From NCBI GenBank assembly GCA_011800805.1, contig MPNW01000512.1, positions 1-64,000 on the forward strand: DNA of 64,000 bases, read 5' to 3'. Both the position numbers and the translations under genes were made by a program. Shown one piece after another: positions 1-13,700 of this stretch. The first letter of the stretch is position 1, and each line of letters begins with the position of its first letter. Under the pieces are notes generated by a model. The model saw nothing but the letters and a program-made list of their open reading frames with translations, was not told the origin of the DNA and made no database searches. The DNA comes from Hirudo medicinalis. Taxonomy: Eukaryota > Annelida > Clitellata > Hirudinida > Hirudinidae.

Positions 1-440
1 ATCAATATCTCACCTACAAATAAATTCTTTCATATTTTTTGTGTCCACAAACGAATGTATTTCATTTTTATTTTTGATCTACGAGGGATTAGTTTAGTTT
101 ATTGCTGCCATTGATGCTTTCGCTCAAATTTGTGCATTTCTGTTTTCTTGAAGGCACTTGGTCATGTAATAGGTTGAATGACCCTTTGACCGAAGTTGAT
201 AATAAATAAAAAAATAATAATAAATGTAATAAAATAATTAATTACACAAATTATTTGTAAATAAACAAATCAATTAATTAATTATCAAATTAACTAAAAA
301 AAAATTAATTTTAAAGTTTCTTAAATTTAACAATTTCGACATTGAATTTCGAATGTAATTAAATTTATCCACAAAATTAAAAATAAATTCTATGAATTTT
401 CCACAAAATACCGCGTCGATGAAATCAATCAATACTCCAG
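1..440 (+). other. Intron 5' of the first visible dopamine-receptor exon
   Basis: AT-rich sequence with no coding signal that I can see. It ends in an acceptor CAG at 438-440. The exons for TM1 and TM2 of the receptor must lie upstream of the window. Confidence 0.6.
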
Positions 441-3400
441 GTGAATGACTCCAGGTGGGAGCTTGGAAATGCCCTCTGTGACATGTGGGTGGCGTTCGAC
501 GTCATGGGCTGCACTTCTTCCATCCTCAATTTGGCGGCGATCAGCGTCGACAGGTGACAATCGCGAAATTATTTTTGCTTAAAGTTTTTGCTTTAAATGA
601 AATTCAATTTCAATTGAATTGTTAAATTTAATTTTGTTAAATTATAAATCTGTATTTTGATTGTTTTTTACTTTAGTAAGTAAGAGATTTTAATGAATGA
701 GTTGTTGATTGAGAATTCAGAGAGGGAAGCTGAAATAAGATTTCACAACCTTAATTGGTAGTGTTTTAAGTAGACTAATGTCTGCGATTATTCAATATCC
801 AAATTTCGATAGTCCTATTTTAAATAGTTCCACTGATTCTGAATATATTGTCTCCTCATCAAGCTTGTTCCACAGATTAACTACTCTCGTGCTGGAGTAA
901 TAATTCTTCAGAGTACTCGTTACCTTCCTGTATAACTTATATCCACGCCTTTAATAATTCCACAAGATATTGCGAAATTGCTATAAATTATTATTCGCTG
1001 GCTCAGGTGAATGCAACTCCTCGGATTAAAATGTCAAATGTCTTACCATTTTATTCCTGATCTCCAGTTTATTCTGGTCGATTATCAAACCATTTCTTTC
1101 ACTTTCAAAAGGCCCTCAAGAAGCTGAGTGAGAATAATTGATAAAAAGTTCAATTTCAAAATTAACTTAAAAATTAAGAAAGCTGATAAAAAGAATTTGC
1201 TGGAGTTTTACCTCTAAAAGATTAGAAGCTTTTTTTGAAGAAAGTTGCTAAAAAAAACCACTAAAATAAATATTCGATCCACTATTTAAATAAATATCCG
1301 ATCCATTATTAAGTAAGTATCCGATCCACCATTAAATAAATATCCGATCCATTATTTAAAACAATTTCGAATATCAACGATGTTAGCAACTTGTTTACAT
1401 CGAAATGATTTATTCCAATTTTTGGAATGTAAGAATATTTAAAATAATACAAAATTTTAAATTTCGGAATTTGAAGGTTATGTGATTGAGTTAACTAGCA
1501 AAGTTAGCTGGTTGGTTGATTGCTTGCTTGCTTACTTGGTTACTTGGTTGCTTGGTTGGTTGATAGGAGCATTGATGGGTGGATTGATTGAGTAATTGAT
1601 TCTAACGCACACAAATGAATCTATACCTTCACCCTCAAATAATTGCCTTGCGTGCAAGGAAGCAATAACACCAACAATAACAATCAAATTGTCAACAACA
1701 ACAGCAACATTTCGACAATATTACCGCACGGGAAATGAAAGAATTTTTTTCGAAAATATGATTCAAGTAATTTCATTTGCACCGAGACACCAAAAAACGA
1801 AAACAATCGATATTTTTGATTACATTTTCTTTGTTCTTTTTCGTGTCGTGAGAACAATGATTTGAGACAGAGTGAGATGTTTCAAAACAATTACTACCGA
1901 GTGATGATTAATAAGATTAAAACTTAACTTTTATTTATTGATTAATCAATAATTTAAAAAAGAAATTCTTACGTCCTTCCGTAATAAGTTTAGAATACCA
2001 TTACTATTACTACACCATTGCAATTTCTTAATTACCATTTATTTCGCAACATATTACCGGCAAATAAACGATCATGGCAGAAATAACTGCTTGCTGTCAA
2101 AAAGCGCGGACTATGGTCGCATGAACAGAAATCACTTTTTGCCTGCAGGTTCATAGCGGTGACAAAACCGATCCAATATGCCAAACATAAAAATTCGAAA
2201 CGTGTTTACGCAACTCTGGCTCTCACTTGGGTAGTTTCTATTGGAATTTCTCTGCCAGTGGCCGTCGGAATGAACTACACCGAGAGGAGACGACAGACTC
2301 CTTGGCTCTGCACCTTCTACAATTCAGATTTCCTCATCTACTCATCCATGACTTCATTCTACGTTCCCTGTCTCATCATGATCCTTCTCTACTGGAAAAT
2401 CTTCAGAGCCATCAGGAAGAGATCCAGAAGAAAGAGTCGGGCCTCCAAATCCCTGACGAGGCAAGACGTCTGTCCTCCCGACAGTGACAATCCTTCTGGC
2501 AATGACGAAGGCAAGCAAACTGAACAGAGTGAGTCAGAAAGATCAAAATCCTTGGTCAGTCTAAGGAAATCCAACGAAGAGAAGTTCTTCCAAAAGAGGG
2601 CTCTTGTGGCAAACCTGTCCTCCGACTGCAAAGGAATCTTCAGCAGCGTCAGTGGCCAAAACGAAGCAATTCCTGTCACAAAAGTGTTTGAAATGAAATC
2701 CAGGAGGAGAAGGATTCTTGTCACAAAACGTGATGTCGCAGATCCTGTGTTCGGGATGCAAAGCGATGCAGAGGGCAGCAGCAGCGGCAACGGACATCTG
2801 TCAGAAAGGAGGAAAGTCGAAAGTTCAACGACTCCAATCGTCTCTTCATCCCTCGTTTTCACAAATTATCGCTCAGTTGCCCCCGTCAAACCTCGGTCAC
2901 TTGCCATCCGAAATCCAGCCAATCTCGAGGTCAGTAAGCCACTTAGCCAAGCCCAAAACATAGAAGATGAAGTTGTCGGCCAGGCTTCCAAGACAAAAGG
3001 AAGTTCAGTCGAGAAGAAAGTGGAGGGCAGACGACACCAACGTCTCAGTGAGTTTGGCTCTAGAAGGTCGACCATGTTCAACTTCAGCATCAGGTTCTCC
3101 AAATTGAAGCACGAAAAATCGTCGACGAAGAAGGAAAGAAAAGCCACAAAAACTTTGGCCATCGTACTGGGTATTTGTGATTTTCTTTTTTTTTATTGAA
3201 ATAATAAATAAATAATGTATAAATAAGAAATAATCATTTTACCTGCTTTGCTTCATTATTGAAAATATTTAAGCAGTAACGCAGAATTTAAAACATAAAT
3301 TCGAGAAATTGCTGCAAAGCAATAAAACGTAATTGATTTTAAAACTGCAAAATATGCAAGAATTTGCGGCAAACTAATTTGTAAAATAGCCAGAAAAGGG

Positions 3401-6033
3401 AAGCCAAATTTTCGTATTTTGAACGAAAAACATTTTTTTGAAAATTTTGAATTGTTATGAATAAAATGTACAAATCAAAAAATTGGGGGTAAAAAATTAT
3501 TTCTGGAACCTGAAAACGAATAAATAGACACGTCTATGAATCTTGTTTAAATTTATCTTTAACTTAATAATGCATTAATTTCTCGTCACGTTTCGTAAAA
3601 AATATCTAACTTTTGCTGACGACATGAAAACTGTCATCCAAGTAATGGAATATTTTTTCAATTATTTTTACTTGTTCCTTTAACAAAGAAGAGTTTCAGA
3701 CCGTTTAGATATTTCAGCAACGTTATTAAGAAGGGATATATTTTAGAGTTGAGGATGACTGTTTCGTGATTTTACTTTATTACGGACTCAATTTCGGACT
3801 TATCAATGAATTAGAATTTTTAATAAATAATAAACAATGAATTTTTAAATTTTTCTTAAATTGATTCATTTCCAGCTCATTCTGCTGAATTTGATTATGA
3901 AAGCTTACAATTACAACTGATTACTTACAATTACCATGCCAAAAATGAGTAATTCACATATAATTACATAATTAAGTAATTATTTTTATTGACATCTTAA
4001 ATTAGATTCAATATTTTAAAACGTATTTGTTATTAATCGTTCGCCTTATCATCAACACAATTCAACAAAGACATTCTCCGCTTTTGTAAAGTTTTTGTGC
4101 TTTCTTTAAAATCTATTTTCATTTTTACTTTCCGCGAAAATATTTGAATGGATTGCAATTTTCTTTCATCAGAATTGGATTAAAAAATGCTTTTAATTCA
4201 AAAACTGAAATTGAACGAAGAATCTGAAAACTCTGAATGGTCAACTGAAACTCTATTCAATACATTTAGAGAAAAATGCGTAAATTGTTTAATAAATTTA
4301 GACAAAATGCATAAATTCTAGAAATCCAAAACGGACTCCACACTTGATGAACTGCAAGTATTGGTCAGTCTCTGAAATCCTTTGTAAGCCCTCATCCGGT
4401 CTCTGAATTTCACGGACACCATTCCATTCAAGGCAGATTACGAGCACCGTGCACATGCTTAAAGACAGTCTTTGATAACAGCTTCTCACCTTAGTTTATT
4501 GTTGACATGTGTCTTTGGTGGATTTCTTAAGCTCGTTTTTATCTGAATGTCAAATACCTCTGGAATATCTGGAATAACTGTGGATCCCAGTTTCTCTGTA
4601 CTTGATTTTAGTTGCTTTTTTGTCGCTTATTTTATAGTTACATGTTCCAATTCACATGCTATCCTTGGAAATAAGAAAATAAATAAATAAATATATCGTG
4701 AAATTGAGGGTTCGAATATTTTTAGATTAAAAACCGAGTTTGCCATGAGAAGATATAATTTTATAATTTTCTTCAATGATCTTTTTAAGTTTTACTTTGC
4801 CGTAATTTTTGTCCAGTCATCATTTGGATTGATGCCTTCCTGTGAAATTGTTGTTTTAGATGTGACGTTTTGTTCAAATCTATTTCTGATATTCAATATC
4901 TGATTGAAATTCGTGGAGAGTTGGATCAGCCATGACGTATCGCAATAAGATCATCTCTCAAAATTAAAAAGAAACAAAACAAAAAACTCTACAGTCACGC
5001 GATGCTGAATGTCTTCCATCCTCCTAAGTGCACCTCCATCACTGACTCTTTTTTAACTTCATTGTTACCAGATGTCCAGACGCCTGGAAATATGCTTCGC
5101 TTTTCCAATGGAAGGCGTCTGGTGCCGACGTCTGGTGTCGAACTCAATAGCTGTGGACCACATTGCCTGCTCGATGAGCATTACAGAAATGGTTCCTTCT
5201 ATTCAGAGGAGTCAATCGGCCTTAGACTACCTTCCAATTTCTAGGGACAAATCCGACAAATGGAGTGGCAAGGAAGCAATTCATTTTAAAAAATTTTCCA
5301 TTGAGTTTCTTTATCAGAGGCGAGAGAATTTATCATCAACTGGATATTCTGGATGGCGTCCTATCGCAGATGATAAATATGCTCTCGCTTATCGCTCCAT
5401 CTTCTGGCAAAACTGAATCTCTAAACATCTTTTCAACCGTGAGGCGGGCACCACCACCATCATCACCATCATCATCATCATAATCATCATCATCATCATC
5501 ATCATTATTGTTGTCATATTCATTAGCATCAGCAACATTAGTTGCTTCTACGGGCATCACTGCAAGACTGCATGCAGGCTTTTTCCAGATTTTACAAATA
5601 AAAACATTCCAACTTAAAAATTCACTCGTTTTTATCTTGTCCATTTGCGATGATGCCGGGTGACTACCAAGTTCAGAAAGAGCGCCTCTGGCAACATCAT
5701 GATCATCATCAAAACCATCATCACCATCAGTGTCGTGAAAAATGGTGCGCCTTAATATTTGAAGTAAAAGTACAAGTAACACCTCTAAAATCTACTTATG
5801 TGAAAGTAGAAGTATTTGTTTAAAAACCGTACTCAGGTGAAAGTAAAAAGTATCAGCATTTCAAAGTTACTTTAAAAGTAAAAAGTAAAAGTACTGACGC
5901 TGCTTTCGCGATGATCCTTCGTCAACCACCTCATGCTGTTTTATTGTGTTGGTGTATCATTCCATCATGTTTCGAACCTTGCATCCTGAAGTAACATTAA
6001 TTAACATTATTATTATTATTATTATTATCATTG

Positions 6034-6092
<59 letters not shown>

Positions 6093-6123
6093 GGTATTAT
6101 TATTATTATTATTATTATTATTG

Positions 6124-6155
<32 letters not shown>

Positions 6156-6156
6156 G

Positions 6157-6195
<39 letters not shown>

Positions 6196-6245
6196 NAATT
6201 ATTATTATTATAATTATGATAATAATAATAACTATAATAATAATG

Positions 6246-6285
<40 letters not shown>

Positions 6286-6465
6286 TAATAATAATTTGAC
6301 AATAAGTGACATATCATGCATGAAGTAAATATTATTTTAAGAATTTAATTCGAGGAATTTAATGTAAAACAAATGCTTTTCTTAAAATAATTGCAATTAC
6401 TCATCATCATCGTCGTCATCATCGTCGTCGTCGTCAACATCACCATCATCATCATCATCATCACC

Positions 6466-6499
<34 letters not shown>

Positions 6500-7699
6500 C
6501 CATCACCACCACCATCATCATCATCACCACCACCACCACCATCATCATCATCACCACCACCACCACCATCATCATCATCAGAATCATCATCATCACTATA
6601 CCAACCCTTCCGTTATGACGGACGTGGAGTCTCCTAACGTTCAAGGTTGTTACTTCGACCAGGTGGCTCGTCGACTTCTTCACCAACTCTTCCTCCCTGT
6701 AGCAGCTGCCGCCGTCTGTCGCTTCGACTGCAAATCGACTGTCGTCGGCGACAGGCGGCGACCTGGCGACCTCTGTTTGTCGTTTATCGAGTCGCTTTTC
6801 AGAATCGGAATCATCCGGAAGACTGTCCATAGGATTTTTGTCGCCAGGAAAACGAGATCTCAATTTCCACGATCCGTCTGCGTTTTTTCCGCCTTCAGTT
6901 GCCATCATCATCATCATCATCGTCGTCGTCGTCATCGTCGTTTGATTTGCAACAACTTCATCCAATGAGATGCCAAGGTCAGCTTTCAAACCGGCTCCAT
7001 CGAATAATGAGACGGCCTCCTCGAGGTTGTCGTTGCTGCGGTTGATGCGGTCGGTGAAGCTGCCTCCGGTGCGGTCGGTGCGGTGCGCGCAGTAACGATG
7101 ATAATCATTTGCTACGCGAAATGATCGATTGTTTCGGTGGACTCTCTTTTCTGTCGTGAATGACGAAAAAATAGATGAGTGCGTGGACGACAGATCTGAC
7201 GATGACGATGACGTTGTTGACGACGACGACGACGACGACGATGATGATGATGACGATGTTGATGGAGGTGATGATGACGACGATGATGATGACGATGTTG
7301 ATGGAGGTGATGATGACGACGATGATGGTGATGATGGAAGTGATGATGACGATAATGATGATGTTGATGACGATGGAGGTAATGATGTTGATGATGATGA
7401 TGATGATGATGATGACGATGATGTTGTTGTTGATGTTGATGATGAGGTGGGTGAGGACGAAGATGCTGTTGCAGTTGTCGACAAGACCGAGAGTGCCTGA
7501 AGCAGCAACAAGATGGCGGACACGGTCCTAAACAACGACATGATCATCCCGACAACTTGAGAAGGATTTCCTGTGATTTTTCTTCTGTTTAGTCTTTCGG
7601 TGAATAAATATCCGTCAGATGTAATATTTACTTTGATACTTTTTGAAGCCAACCGATGACAATTATGGCCTATTGTTATTATTATTATTATTATTATTG

Positions 7700-7734
<35 letters not shown>

Positions 7735-7735
7735 G

Positions 7736-7821
<86 letters not shown>

Positions 7822-7946
7822 TACAAGTAAAAGTACTTCGGCTGTACCTAAGTAAAGTAAAGCGTTACTTTTACTTCGTTACCGAGCAACACTGATCATC
7901 ATCACCATCGACAGAAAACATCATAACTATAACCATCAAGATCGTT

Positions 7947-7977
<31 letters not shown>

Positions 7978-10752
7978 CAGACGTCGTCATCGTCATCATG
8001 GTCGTCATCATTAAAGCACCTCCGGCATGGCTATTAATATTACCGCTACCATCTGTAATTAATTAACCATCATCATTATCACCACTAACATCTCCAACTG
8101 AAGTACTAAATTCTATTCTTCCTCTCATTCCATCTCGCTGTCAATTACGATTACTCTTACAATTACGATGTCTCGATTACAATCGCAGAATTCAAACGAT
8201 GGATCACTTTGTAATGTGATTTACATTCAGACAAAATTCCTTCTCCAAACTCAGTGAACGCCCTCTGTAGAATTTCTCTGCTTTTCCGCAGAAAACACCT
8301 CGGGAAGTCAGAAATGCATTGGTACTTAAAAGTGTAACAACTCGCTTCCAAGTCTTTTAAGTCCAAATCATCTTAGTTATGCAACAGACTTTAATCAAAT
8401 AAATAAATAAATAAATAAAAGCTTCCAAGTCTCTCGCGATGGCGGCCCTGGTTTCGAATCCCGGAGCGGGAGCACCGTCCTGATCATCCAGTTGTGTAAC
8501 GGACATTATGTAAATAAACAACAACAACAACAACAATGTTCCCAAGTCATCCTAAGCACTCAATTACACAATTGTGCAAAGTAATGTTGTAATGGATGCC
8601 AAATGACAACTGATAATTATTCGACGCAAGCAACTCTTTGTTGTTTTCTTTTTGGTTGAGTGGTTGCACACCTTCCTGCTCGTACAGGTGCGAAGCGAAG
8701 CTTAGTAAAGTCACAGAAAAACATGATTAAAACAGGGAGATGTTGGAAACGATATTCACATAAAATTAATTCAATAAAAAGCAAAGAAGGAAACAATTCA
8801 GAGCAAGCGATTTTCAAAAAAGTCTTGTTGCACTCTCCCTGGGGTCAAAAAGCAAATTGGCACAATTGCCAAATATTATTTCATCCAATGTAAATATTTC
8901 AATTCATCGGATGATTTGTTGCATTTCCGTTTTTTTTTTGTTATTAGATTTGTTACGAACAATTTCAGCATCAGCAGAATGATTTCCTTGAAAGGATTTT
9001 AAAATAAATATGGACACTTTTTAATAAAAAGCAGTCAGAATTACGCAACAATACTTCTTTATCAAACCAACCTCTGAAATATTCTCCAAATTCTTCGATT
9101 TTAGGACAGCTTCTTTTCGAAATGACACCTGTAAAATTTGTTCGAGCAAGAAACAATCACAACCAGGTGGTGATTGGAGCGTTGTTTTTATCCTGATTGT
9201 CCAAGGTCATCCGTCGTAACTCGTAGTAATTAAGAGTAACTCGTGCTCTCACTCCCTGCAAAACATTTTTCACCGAGCAGAATTTCTGCTTTTTCAAAAC
9301 AACATCCATAATTTATTAATTGTAAAAATAAACAATTTAATTTCTTCGTTTGATGTCATCTTTTAAAATGTAAACTAAATCTTGAACTATTTACGAAGAC
9401 TTTCCTTTTTAATTATTAAAAGGAGGCCATTTTAAGCGACATTAACGAATCAGGACCATCCCCACGTACATTGACATTTTGTAGTGGAAATAAGTTTTTT
9501 TTACAAAGATGTTTTTACGGAGTATCATCTTCTCACGCAACCATTAACATCTCTCCAGTTTCAGTCTTTCGAAACAGCCATTCCACCTGGAGCTTTAGAA
9601 CTTCGAATCCTGCTGAATCTGCCGCTGATGGAGCAAGAAGTCCATGGGAATGAATCACGAAAAATCCATTCAAGAAATTCTGTCTCGACTCATGACGAGG
9701 CGGTGCAGTGGAAATTTGAAATGAATTCCACTCCTAAGAGGAGATGAAAAAGAAGATGCTGATGATGATCATGATGATTTAGAACCAAAAAATCATCTTT
9801 AAAGATTATCCGAGGATTATTACTGAAAATGTCAGTTAATCCTTGTTAAGCCCCTCGAAAGTGATGTTTTGGGTAGCTTTATTAACGTAGACATCGTTAT
9901 TTAAGACGTAAATCATGTGAAAAGTGTGAAATTCTTTTACAGCCAATGTAAATCGTGAATAACTATATTTAATGTAATATATAAATAATTACAATAAATT
10001 ATTTAAGCGACTAACGTCTGTTACAATCATGCGCACACAGAATTTATCTCAATATGATAAACGGAAAACCATTGAAGATGAAAATCTCAAGAAAACAAGT
10101 CGCGAAAGTCACAGCAACAATTAAGCAGAAATCTTGAACTTAAATTTACGAGTCCAGACTTCCATGAAATTTACGCCCACCTTTTTGTTTCGTTTATTTT
10201 CACTTGTGAGACTCTGTAGAATTGCAATTAGTTTGTTTTCTGTGAGGAATTAATTTTTAAATTCCTTCTGAAGTGAAACACTTGCGACACTGCAAAACTA
10301 TGTTTGCCGTTGCTTGAAAACAATTTGTAGACCTTGAAATGGAGTCGTTATCAATCTCTGGGTTAATTTATCATTTGCAAACAAAAATTGTGATTAATCT
10401 AAAGTTCAACTTTAGTTCCAACGAATAAAAGCTTTAATTTCAACTCTGTGCTTCTGATCGCCTAGTTGGGTCATCCGAGGTCAGCCCAGGGCCCCGTCTG
10501 CTCTATATCGTCACTCCTTGAAGCTTGCCTGTCCACAGTAATGAAGTTAATCATGAATCCATGCATCGAGCACTCAACAATGCATCTGTCAGGAAAATCT
10601 CATTAATTCCGAGAGTTCTTCACAAGCAACACGTTTCCTCGATAAAATCTTCCTTCCTCCAGAGGAACTAATTTATGGCCGACATATTTAGCGGACAGAC
10701 TTTATCATAATTTTTCACTTTCTATAACTACGACAACTGTGAATTAATAATC

Positions 10753-10790
<38 letters not shown>

Positions 10791-13700
10791 TACTATTATG
10801 AATTACAGTTAATAGTCGATATTATTATTAAGTATAACACTAATATTACTATTATGAATAAGTAATAGTTGATATTATTATTACTATTATTAACGGTTGA
10901 AGTTATAGTAGTATTTTCTAAGTCCTATAAAAGTTGAGGAACGACGAAGACACTAACTCCTGATCAAGATTGTCAATCTTCAGCCAGTGTGTCACTTTAG
11001 CATAATGTACCATTCGAGGCTAGGATCCTAGCACCTCGACATCATCATCGTCTTCGTCATCATCGTCATCGTCAACGTTGTCATCATGGTCTTGGTCATC
11101 ATCATCATCATCATCGTCGTCATCTTCTTTTTCTTAGCTATCATCCTCAATTTCTGAAGCAAGAGTTGGCAATGGACTTGAATATTCGACAGAAAAGGGA
11201 AATGCTCAATTTTACGACTGCTTCACAACTTTGGCAACAGAAGACGATGCACGANNNNNNNNNNNNNNNNNNNNNNNNNNNNNNNNNNNNNNNNNNNNNN
11301 NNNNNNNNNNNNNNNNNNNNNNNNNNNNNNNNNNNNNNNNNNNNNNNNNNNNNNNNNNNNNNNNNNNNNNNNNNNNNNNNNNNNNNNNNNNNNNNNNNNN
11401 NNNNNNNNNNNNNNNNNNNNNNNNNNNNNNNNNNNNNNNNNNNNNNNNNNNNNNNNNNNNNNNNNNNNNNNNNNNNNNNNNNNNNNNNNNNNNNNNNNNN
11501 NNNNNNNNNNNNNNNNNNNNNNNNNNNNNNNNNNNNNNNNNNNNNNNNNNNNNNNNNNNNNNNNNNNNNNNNNNNNNNNNNNNNNNNNNNNNNNNNNNNN
11601 NNNNNNNNNNNNNNNNNNNNNNNNNNNNNNNNNNNNNNNNNNNNNNNNNNNNNNNNNNNNNNNNNNNNNNNNNNNNNNNNNNNNNNNNNNNNNNNNNNNN
11701 NNNNNNNNNNNNNNNNNNNNNNNNNNNNNNNNNNNNNNNNNNNNNNNNNNNNNNNNNNNNNNNNNNNNNNNNNNNNNNNNNNNNNNNNNNNNNNNNNNNN
11801 NNNNNNNNNNNNNNNNNNNNNNNNNNNNNNNNNNNNNNNNNNNNNNNNNNNNNNNNNNNNNNNNNNNNNNNNNNNNNNNNNNNNNNNNNNNNNNNNNNNN
11901 NNNNNNNNNNNNNNNTTAATTTATATCTTAATATAAATTTTATTCTTAATCTTTATCTTAATATAAATTTATATCTTAATTTATATCTTAATATAAATTT
12001 TATAAATTTTACTCTAATTGAATTTAAGTTATTTATTTGTGAACTAATTCTGTCTTCTCATTCCTCTCCACGATGAAGGATGATCATCAAGCTTTGACTT
12101 TCGAAGTCTCTTTGAACTGAATGAAACACATGAACTCAATTTAATATAAATTTAATATATTTCATGCTCGATTTATTTGGAAATGATAATTCAGTCACTT
12201 AAATTCATATCAGTCGTTAATCTTAATTCGTGGAATATTTGAATTTTTATTCTTTGAAAAAATGGTCCAATTTAAAAATGTCGACCAAAATTATTCGTGA
12301 ACCTGAAACAAACTAAAACATTTTGCTGAGGAAATGAAAAGAAGATTACTTTGAAGTATTTCATTTCAACCATTTCAATTATTATAATTAATATTTGTAA
12401 TTAATTAATAACAGTAATAATAACTATTATTATTTTTAATTTCATTAAATAAAATCCCAGGGTTGTCGTTTTGAAAACATTGTGGCAATGTAATGCTTCA
12501 GTTTCTGATTTATGACCATTTTTCTTACTTGGGCAGACCTGTGTCTGCCTTATTTGACGGCTGTGTAGTTAGAAACGATGTTTGCTTTTCATGTTAAATT
12601 CACACCCAGGTTTTGCTTTATTAAATATTAATAGAAGAGTTTTGTTGCATTATGATCATTAATGATTCAATAATATAGTATGCACAAAGGTGCAATCATC
12701 CTCATCGACAATATCAAATTGTTATTATTATTGCGGTTATTTTATTTTTATTAAATTATTATTATTATAACATAATTATTATTACGAGCAGCATTAAAGC
12801 ATTTACATTAAAGCAGCAAAGTACATCAGAACCCAAGGTTAATGAGTATTCCACTTACTTTTGTAAATTGTTTTGGTACTCCTTCCAGACAGGCAGTTTG
12901 TACGATCATTGCTCCAATTGAGAACTTCCATGGATCTTTCATTCTTCCACTCGCTCGTTCAAACATTCATTCCACATGCAATTTGTCATCCTTTCATTTC
13001 CTTTTATTCCTTCCATCGGAGCTTTTATTGACCATTCAACCTTTCTTCAGTCCATCAGTTTATCCGGCGACATGTCTTTTGGTCTTTATTCATTCACCAA
13101 CTCCTTTTCCGACATTCTCTCCATCTCTTATTTCATCCACATATCCAAAGATGATGCATAATTCAACCATCCATCCATCCATCCATCCATCCATCCATCC
13201 ATCCCATCCTACATTCAATCATCCATCTATAAATCCATCCATCCCTTCCTTCATTCAATCATCCATCCACCTATCCATCATCCACCGATCAACTTCTCAT
13301 GGATCCATTCATCCATTCATCCTTCCGTCCTCCATGCAGAACTAACACCTCGTGTTCGACATTTCTCTCCTCCATCGGGCTTTCATTCCATTCTTCCACC
13401 AGCAATTCCTGAAACCTGCCTCCCTGATTCCAGTGCTTCTTCCTGGAGATTGTGAAGGTGATAATTATTTTCCAACCCCGAATAAATTCCACCGAAAAAT
13501 TATAGGGCGGTTTTTTATTTATTTTTTTTTTTGAAAGAAGTCATCGCTTCAGGAAATTCTTTGTCCTAAACATTAATTTCTTTAAAAATTAATTTCTTTA
13601 AAAATTAATGTCGGATGAAAGCACTGAAAATTATGAGAAACTGTTGCTTAAATATTTATTGACTGATTTATTTGAATTTAAGCTGTGAATTGAGTATTTG

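Larger units (their letters stand above)
5728..7894. mobile_element. Candidate non-autonomous hAT-type DNA transposon
   Basis: The left end reads CAGTGTCGTG and the right end, on the other strand, CAGTGTTGCT; CAGTG termini are typical of hAT elements. Subterminal AGTAAAAGTA motifs crowd both ends. GAAGTAAAAGTA at 5761-5772 has its exact complement TACTTTTACTTC at 7866-7877. The 8-bp flanks ATCACCAT and ATCATCAT match at 7 of 8 positions, as a target-site duplication would, but the target is itself a CAT repeat, so this is weak. Inside are ATT, CAT and GAC arrays and an antisense reading frame; no transposase is visible. The two ends could also belong to separate degraded copies. Confidence 0.42.

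Noticed and set aside
1596..1865. 89-residue + strand frame in a dopamine-receptor intron
   Set aside because: It lies between two well-supported receptor exons, contains AAC/ACA repeats and has no family features.
5946..6317. Poly-Ile, poly-Leu and poly-Asn frames on both strands
   Set aside because: They are translations of the ATT/AAT microsatellite; the same applies at 7643-7895, 25298-25483 and 61668-62070.
7129..7531. Asp-rich and Met-rich + strand frames
   Set aside because: They are the complementary reading of the GAC/GAT array that encodes Ser/Thr on the other strand. They lack any unique domain.
11166..12076. Two long + strand frames of 256 and 281 residues
   Set aside because: Almost all of their length is the N gap read as X.
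12842..13345. 167-residue + strand frame
   Set aside because: It runs through the CATC repeat, with Ser/His/Pro/Ile repeats and no domain.
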